DNA of 64,000 nucleotides from Lolium rigidum (Eukaryota > Streptophyta > Magnoliopsida > Poales > Poaceae): NCBI RefSeq assembly GCF_022539505.1, contig NC_061510.1, positions 228,915,322 to 228,979,321 on the forward strand, in the 5' to 3' direction. The notes below the pieces were generated by a model that was not told where the DNA came from, searched no databases, and worked only from the letters and a program-made list of their open reading frames with translations. Below, one piece after another: positions 57,405-64,000 of the stretch. Numbering within the stretch: position 1 is the first letter of the stretch; every line of letters starts with the position of its first letter. The translations under genes were made by a program, and so were the position numbers.

Positions 57405-58672
57405 GCTCTAGCCTCCTCCTAACCTAGCCGCCGCCTCCTCCTCTCCCACCCCCTCCTGGGCGGCGGCGGAGGATCTACCCGCCCCTCTCTGAGCAGCCGC
57501 CCCCGGATCGCCGCACCTAAGCCGCCGCTGCTGCCGGCCTCGGCCCCGGCCCCGGCCTTGGCCTTGGCCCCGGCTTCGGCCCCGGCCCGGCCACTGGGGC
57601 GCCCCTTCCGTCGAACGACGAGGGGGAGGAGAGGGTTTCCATGGTGGCGTTTCATGGGAGGTGATGAAGCGCCGATGGAGGAAGCCGGGCGGCACGGCTA
57701 CTTGGCCGGGGCCTGATGCTCTCCGTCGGTAGCCATGGAGGTTTCGGTGGAGCGGTGGCGGCCTCCGCCCCCGGTGACGGTTCAGCGGTGGTACGCATGA
57801 TCCGCGCCGCCGTCTTCTTCTCTTGTGATCCGGCAGGAGGGACTGGCGGCGTGGGGGCTGCTGGTCTTGCTTTGTTTTTGGTGGCGGTCCTCGGGTTTCT
57901 CGCAAGCGAAGATGAAGATCTACAGGAGATCAGTTGCTTTGATCTGGCTGGAGAGATGAGTTCCGGAAAGCTCCGCTGGCAAATGGAACAGTGCATATTT
58001 TGCCTGCAGTTTACTGGATCGGGTGGTATTCGGTCGCGCGCACCCATGTTTTTATTCCGACCGTTTGGTTCCGGAGGGAGCGCCGCGAAGCTATATTCTG
58101 TGTTGACATCAGGTGACTTTTTGGTCCATGGTGAAGTCAGAAGAAGGAATATCATGAAGGCCGGATTGGTGGACTGACTAAAGGAGGTTCGAGTCAACGT
58201 GATGCTGAGGGATCTGCTTGGCGTTCCGGGCTTGCAGCAGTGGTATGCATGTGGGGGCGGCAGCACAGGGGAAGTTCGGAGTCTTACCTCTCAGGGTGAA
58301 AACCCAAGGTCTGGCCTTAACTGGTTGTGCCTGGCAATGTTCTTGTTGGAGGCATTGTTTTGAGAGTGGGGATTATCTTCAGGGAGAAATCCTAAGACCT
58401 TTGGTCCGGCGACGACAGCGCTGGTGCACTGTTTCCTTTTTGGAGGTGTCGCTTTTGGAGAGTCTGTACTTCAGGTGTTGTCACGGTGGTGGTTGTATTG
58501 CTGTTGCTAGGTCTAGAAGGCTGTAGCGAGACCTTTTTCTTAGTTTTCTTTACTCTTTTTTGGCTGTGTGCATCCGTACTGCCGTTAGGGTGGGGCGTTG
58601 TTGCAGAGGCTATGTGTAATTGGTATCTTTTGATATTAATATATTCTCTTTATATAAAAAAGTTTCAGCGGC
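57405..58672 (+). mobile_element. Possible retroposon (LINE-like) or retrogene relic
   Basis: Opens with a CT- and GC-rich leader (CCTCCTCCTAACCTAGCCGC) and ends with GTGTAATTGGTATCTTTTGA, AT-rich text and a short A run at 58657-58668. That ending is like the 3' ends of grass LINE-type retroposons I remember. No endonuclease or reverse transcriptase frame is present and no clear target duplication was found. Overlapping open frames on both strands in the GC-rich half are not convincing genes. A CCCCGG/CCTTGG simple repeat lies at about 57538-57600. Confidence 0.35.
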
Positions 58673-59046
58673 CCGCGTAAAGCAGCGGCCCAACGGTCTC
58701 ACCCAAACTGATCAGGGTGTTCGCGGGCACACACACACGTCCTAAATTTGCTTTGTGAAACACTGGATGGTCAGGACACGCGTCGCGCACTTTGCACTTG
58801 GCCCCACCAGCGATCGCATCTGCTTCGCCTTCTGCGTGCTAGTACTGGCGAATGGCACACCGTAACTTTCTATGCGCGCCTCTCCTTTCGCACGCCTTCG
58901 TTGGCGCTGTCGTTGTGGCTTCAGGGTATTGATGAAGCCGAGGCAACAACCCAGCTTTTTTTAAGGGGCACTAACGGCGGCTATTTTCTCGCCCACACCA
59001 TTGTCACCTCTGTAGTCCTCATCATCCGCCTTCTCCCGACCTAGCC
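58673..59046. other. Unassigned sequence between two relics
   Basis: A short CA repeat lies at about 58729-58738. No credible ORF or family match. Confidence 0.4.
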
Positions 59047-59912
59047 ATGGGAAAAAGTTAGCCTTCCGCAAGATGAAGCATGATGGCAAGGCCGACTCCT
59101 CGCGTGGCAGCAAGAAGACGCGGCAACGCGGCTACCTCCCAATGGACTTTGTGCCCAGCTACGGGAGGAGAACCGGCCTAAGTCATGGTCAGATACCAGC
59201 CTACCGGGAGGAGGCTGGTATCTCAACACCCACCGCGTCCTGGTCCCTCCAGTGTCGCATGAGGGACAAGAGCGGTGTGACGAGGTCCGATGCCACCGGT
59301 TCATATTGCCGCCGGATCTGCGCAAGGATCTGGCGTTCGCCTTTAACTCACACAATTGGATCACGTTCGAGACGCGGGAGTTAGACCCACGCCGCCGAGT
59401 AGGATCCTTGGTGACGTCAGTTCTTCAACCGGGAACTCGCGACCGGCCTGACCGACAAGGACGAGGACGACGGCGACGATGATGAGGGTGATGTTGACGA
59501 CTTTGTTGAGGGCGGAGACGACAATGACGACGACGAGCACTTCGAGAATGGTAGTGCGGCGTGGGGATCCGGAGTACTAGCCGTTGTATCTCAACGACTA
59601 CGAGGACATCGAGCTCGCTATCTCCCAGAGCAAGCTCGACCAACTCGCCTAGTGGGATGGCCTCGCCGTCCAGCTTCGCGAGTCTAAGATGGCGCAGGGA
59701 GGCTGGTGACACCTCCGGGGACAACGGAGCGCTAGGCGCGCGGGCCATCTCATGATCCTCCCATGACGTGGGATCAGTGGCATGAGCCAACGACATTGCC
59801 TCCCGTTTCTCCTCCTCCTCCTCCTCCGTCGCCGGTATACCATATGTCGCCCCCAGTAACGGACTGGCCATAGGAGATGCCGGAGATCGTCGACCTCAAT
59901 GGCGACGACTAG
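59047..59912 (+). pseudogene. Degenerate acidic coding relic, probably transposon-associated
   Basis: An ATG at 59047 is followed two codons later by a frame break; coding-like text then changes frame several times: SSRGSKKTRQRGYLPMDF, then RRRRFILPPDL-like basic text, then a run of Asp/Glu (EDEDDGDDDEGDVDDF, about 59460-59540), then YLNDYEDIELAISQSKLDQL (about 59586-59645), ending IVDLNGDD and a stop near 59912. The order of basic domain, acidic run, NDYEDIELAI and a short VDLNGDD end resembles hypothetical proteins common in grass repeats, but I cannot name the family. It is followed by an AT-rich tail with an A run (59996-60004), so it may have been retroposed. Not functional. Confidence 0.4.
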
Positions 59913-61799
59913 ACGCCCAGGCGTTGTTCCATCAAAATTTGATATGTTCTTTTGTTTAAACTATGTCAACTATGTATTTCTATCAATGAAAATTTCTAAA
60001 AAAATACGTCAGGCTGCTGGGCACTCCCAGACGCAAACGTACAATCATGGTTCGAAGGCCATTTCACATCCTTGATCCAACGCAAATGAACGCGTACAAT
60101 CACTTTTGGTACCGAAATGCGTCGGGCTGCCCTACCCATCAAATGTAGCTACTGTGGTCATGATTAAACGCTGGAGCTGGGATGGCTACGTCTCACCAAG
60201 TGTGGATGCAACTAGCAAGACGACCTCAACAAAGACTTCACTACGGCGGTACGGCTTACGATTAAGTTAACTTTGTTAATTAACAACTTGCGTTGTCTTG
60301 TTCTATTTCGGTGAGGTGATGAGGATTGGAGTAACGACGGGGAGATGGCTCAATCAATCAATCAGCTTCGGAATATAAATCTGCAACTAGCTTTACCACA
60401 GGAGTGTACCTACACAAAGTTTTACCCACTACCCAGGCTCTTTCTTGGTGTCCGCCATGGCTTTGTTCATGTTCTCGTTCTATTCATGCATCTTTTCTCT
60501 ACATCACAAGCTTACAGATAATAACACGGTTGAGAAGGAATCATTTGGAGAAGGTCAGAGATATTGGTTGCACCTCTTCTTTGACATCTCTCCGTGCAGA
60601 CCGTTTATTGAAAAAATTAAAAACATCATTTGGAAGATCCCAAAAATATGAAGAAATCTCTAGGAGTAGATAATGTTGTACCTTACCAAAATGCAAAATT
60701 TTAGCCTCTCAAATCTGAAAGATTTTTGTCATTTTTGTGAATCCCTGAATGCAAAGGTATTTCATGTTTAGACTTTGCACGTTCCTAAAGTACAACATAG
60801 TCCACATCTAGGATTTGTTTTCAGAATATTTTTGATTTTTTTTTCTAATTTTGCAAAAAGAACATGCTCCATTTAGATACACACAATAGTTGATCACCAA
60901 GGCTTTACGGACAGGAGAATTCGGGAGGATAATTTCAATGAGTAATTGAGCGGATGACGCCAAGCTTATTGACGATTAAAGTACTAGGTCAAACAAACTG
61001 AAACATAAAAGATCCATGATAAAACCAATAGTTGAATCAAAGTTATTTTGAAATTTCATCTCTAGCTTCACCTTTTTCATCTCAATGTTCCTCCCACGAG
61101 ACTATGCTAATTAAACTCGATGTTACGAGATGGGAAAGAACACGACAATCACTTTCCTTTTAAGAAATAACTTTACCTTTTCTAAAATTAAAACTTCCCA
61201 TTTTTGTTTACTTGCAGAGATTTGAGCACCAAGTTTCAGGGAATCCGCTCCAATTTTCAGAATTTCCTTATTTTAATTTTTGGAAAAGTTTCAAATTGCT
61301 AGAAAATTCAAACAATGAGAATTTTTGAAATTCCAAATGTTTGAAACTTTTAATTTTGAACTAAAAAATGGAACTTATGGAATCTCAAACTTTTCAAAAT
61401 AATTGAAATTTTAGAAAGAGGTAGAAAGAGAGAAAGTTTTTTCACAAAGAATGACAACGGGCCATATTCACATTGGGTAAGGCTCTAAAAAACCCGACCA
61501 GCTGCCTATCAATTACCAGCCCACAAGATATCCGTGGGCACAATCTTTGCCCATGCGCAAACACGCTTTATACCTAGGTATAAATGGGGCTCCACGAGCA
61601 CAAAAAATGGACATACAAAGATAAAAAAAGCTCATTCATAACATTAACTAACCGGAATGTACATGCAAGTATAAGAAAATTAACGAACATAATTTTGTCT
61701 AAGGTGGTTGAGCACACAAACTTGGAAGTCTAGAGATTGAGAGATCGGATTGGATGATTTTGAGGATTGACTAAAATGTATATCCAACGTGTATCCATG
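59913..61799. other. Low-copy AT-rich sequence with no recognised feature
   Basis: Short open frames near 60404-60673 have no family features. Positions 61200-61430 are made of A/T-rich words (TTTGAAATTTC types). A palindrome TATACCTAGGTATA lies near 61570. Confidence 0.5.
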
Positions 61800-62339
61800 G
61801 AAATCCACCTCTATAGTTCCTGGTAAGGCGTTTGGTACCCCTTCTCCCTAGGACACTCACATGGGCAGCGATTAGGGGTGTATCTCGATCCCCGTTGGCA
61901 GGGCCTTCAGTCACCTGGTTTTAGGGTCAATGTTTGATGGGACGGCGCTCAGGTGGTGGCGGCGGTGTCTTCTCCAATAAAGTCTCTCGGGCTTCAGCTT
62001 CATCTCGGCGACATCGTCGAGAAGTTTGTGGGAGTGGTGTGGTTTTTGAGACTTTTATGGTTGCGGGGATCTCCGCCAAGGAGCTTCATCGAAGGTTATT
62101 CCTTCTTCTTCTTCTTCCCTAGGACGGATGTGGCATTCTAGACCCGTTCGGCGACTTCCTATCCGCAACCAAGAACGCCAGGACGAGTTAGGGAGGAGCG
62201 GCAGCGTGCCATCGACACGGTCTAGAGAGGTTGAAGACGAAGTGCATCTCAAAAATTTGGTTGTAATTTTCATTTCAATTGAGGTCCTTTGTATTATTCG
62301 ATGTTTCTTTTAATGCCAGGGCCCTTTTCGCAAAAAACA
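61800..62339 (+). mobile_element. Small retroposon with 10-bp target duplication
   Basis: TGTATCCATG flanks at 61790-61799 and 62340-62349. The 3' end reads GGGCCCTTTTCGCAAAAAAC, like 5'-truncated LINE or SINE tails in grasses, after TTGGTTGTAATTTTCATTTC. Interior frames (61934-62273) are short and on both strands. About 540 bp. Confidence 0.5.
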
Positions 62340-62446
62340 TGTATCCATGAAAATAATGTAGTATATGCCTAACGTACGTGTTCAGGGCACCCGCCTGCGA
62401 GAATCTATGAAAAACAACTGGACACGGTATTAAATTTACCCAAGTC

Positions 62447-62900
62447 CATCCTTAATCTTCACATAGGTCGACCCACACCCCGTGTCCCTTTTTTGTCTAG
62501 CCCTCATTCGAGATCACGCCCTCCACCCCCACCCTCTCTTAAATCTTGATCACGATTTCCTGTGAGGGAGCCTTCTCATCTACTATTTGCCAAGTGTGCG
62601 GTTACTGGGGAGGAAAATTTCTCGTCTGCCGTTAGAGGTGTTTCTCATCTACCTTGAGGTACGATGATAAATGAACTGCATGTACATATTGAACCAATCA
62701 CAAAATCCCTCCTTAGGCTTCACATAGGCAGTCCCCACGCCTTTGCCCTACGTACCAGACCACGCCACCCACATGCGAACTAACCTTTCCCGCGGTTATG
62801 TGTCACACAACCTAGCCAAGTGTGCAGTTACCGGTGAGGGAAATTTCTTATCTTCGTTGACACGTACACGATTACCCGTTACTGATCCTTCTCATCTAAC
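62447..62900 (+). repeat. Diverged tandem duplication, two units of about 230-260 bp
   Basis: Shared words in the same order: CTTCACATAGG (62459 and 62718), GACCACGCC-like text, GCCAAGTGTGCGGTTACTGG (62588) against GCCAAGTGTGCAGTTACCGG (62815), then GAAATTTCTT-like text and CTTCTCATCTA. The units differ in length. Function unknown. Confidence 0.45.
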
Positions 62901-63096
62901 ATGACTATGGTAAAAGAAATATGGAAGACCCTAAACTTTATGTACCCAACTTGTGTCTCTCTCGGATAGCCCACATGCCACGCTAGGATCTAGAGCTATA
63001 GAGAGGCTCGTACCCAAGATATTTCATATGGGGCCCACTTTCCAAGAACAACGATTATTATTCTGGTGCATGTTTCAACACATAATTAAGGGGGAT

Positions 63097-63128
63097 CGGG
63101 GTGGGGTGGGGTGGGGTGGGGTGGGGGG
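63097..63128 (+). repeat. GGGGT tandem tract, potential G-quadruplex
   Basis: Five GGGGT units followed by a longer G run, on the plus strand. Four or more G4 blocks with one-base spacers satisfy the usual quadruplex pattern. Confidence 0.7.
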
Positions 63129-63653
63129 GAGGGTCTCCTCGCTACTGCTTCGGCGATTCCCGTATTGGCATTGCCTAGTGGGGCCACTGGTAAAATACTA
63201 GACTTAGTATGATCGATGCTTATGTTGTTTTCAGTGTTTGTGAGCTTTATTGCTCTACGTGGCCACACGGTATCGAACGTGCGACATGTACTTCTACTCC
63301 AAGAGATGGGTTACTCTTTAAACCAATGATTCTTCCTCTCTTTTTAGACTTGTAACATAACTGGTATCACTTGCACAACTATTTAGAACATACACATAGA
63401 CACGTGTTAGATAGACCAACGGATCTTCATATGGCAGATCTGGAAGATGGATTTATATTTTTTTTGCATACTAACTTATGTTTCTTTCTTTTTAATTACG
63501 ACTGAATAAATAAATAAAATGATGCAAACCTCAATCATGAAGCGGTCTTCCTCTAATACCGGTTATCATGACAATACCCAATAAACCAAGCCTCCGAATG
63601 AGAAAATTTCAGTGGAAGGACGATAGTCTAGAATTGGCAACCCACTTGCCCAC
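63129..63653. other. Sequence without recognised genes
   Basis: AT-rich, no ORF of interest and no repeat family recognised. Confidence 0.4.
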
Positions 63654-63663
63654 TATATAAAAA
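63654..63663 (+). promoter_or_regulatory. Possible TATA box
   Basis: TATATAAAAA followed 28 bases later by an ATG at 63691. A GTAAGT donor-like site lies at 63749. It could be the start of a gene or element running past the window. Confidence 0.25.
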
Positions 63664-63779
63664 CCTGGGGAAATTTTCCTTATTTACAATATGCTTGACT
63701 GTTGGGCGGGCAACTTCAGTCATGGCCTGAATGGAAGTAGAACCTCATGTAAGTGATAAAGTAGCAAATATGACATCAT

Positions 63780-64000
63780 ATCTTGGTAGCGCGGCCGAGA
63801 GTGGCGGTGGCAGGTAGGCCCTTCTGCCCTTCCCTGGGTGGCACTCCTCTCCGTCAGGTTAGGGTTTCCTCCGTTGCTAGGAGGCAGCGGCGGCCTCGTC
63901 GACAAGTCAGTGGCTATGTGGTGGTCACCTCCTCTGTAGGAGGTGGTCGGCCGGATGTTTCGGTGTGAGTGGGGTGGTGCATCCGCCGTTGAAAAACCAT
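63780..64000 (+). other. GC-rich stretch at the right edge
   Basis: G/C-rich text with GTGGCGGTGGCAGG and GGTTAGGGTTTCC, like 5' leaders of grass LINEs or genes. Truncated by the window. No protein could be assigned. Confidence 0.3.

Noticed and set aside
57408..58266. Minus-strand open frames of 165 and 204 codons
   Set aside because: Pro/Arg-rich frames in GC-rich text opposite a retroposon-like unit; no domain and no gene structure.

Overview
This window is plant nuclear DNA from a large grass genome, almost certainly Triticeae (wheat, barley or Aegilops). The main reason is a dense stack of nested LTR retrotransposons of the Athila-clade Ty3/gypsy type, with LTRs opening TGATACGTC and an 18-base primer-binding site matching the 3' end of plant tRNA-Asp. 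They resemble the Triticeae Fatima/Sabrina/WHAM group. Family names are recalled, not searched.

Layout. 1-3412: end of a long LTR (J) inserted in element A (3413-7121). A sits in the internal region of a minus-strand element O (7122-8676 and 15467-18049), whose roughly 3.9 kb LTR is split by complete element B (8677-15461, duplication GTAGT). O is inserted in minus-strand element C (18050-22377). Next is an LTR start X (22378-22541, 31851-31951) split by complete minus-strand element E (22542-31845, duplication CACCG), which carries solo LTR F (22909-24067). A 100-N gap (31952-32051) is followed by element D (32052-37161), LTR fragment H (37162-38439), a broken CACTA transposase fragment (38440-38626) and two related LTRs in tandem (I and I', 38627-40233). 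LTR K (40234-52435, three pieces) is split by non-autonomous element L (40545-44881, duplication GGGGG) and complete element G (45063-51630, duplication CCCTG).

From about 52.4 kb the sequence is lower-copy and gene-like. It holds a 2.9 kb PIF/Harbinger-type element M with TTA duplications and an exon-like insert (53210-56099), one probable two-exon host gene on the minus strand (56406-57202: helical N-terminal domain, lysine-rich tail, C-terminal CaaX box), retroposon-like and degenerate coding relics (57405-59912), a small retroposon with a 10-bp duplication (61800-62339), a diverged tandem duplication and a G-rich tract.

No reverse transcriptase, RNase H or integrase is visible in any retroelement whose two LTRs lie in the window (B, D, E, G, L). 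These look non-autonomous: B and E keep only broken gag-protease, C a broken long gag-like ORF, and D and G a short deletion derivative of the ORF in C. The most interesting features are a conserved pair of hairpins just after the ORF in all five elements that retain it, polypurine-tract-like motifs repeated inside elements, and the CaaX-tailed gene. I saw no tRNA, rRNA or CRISPR features.
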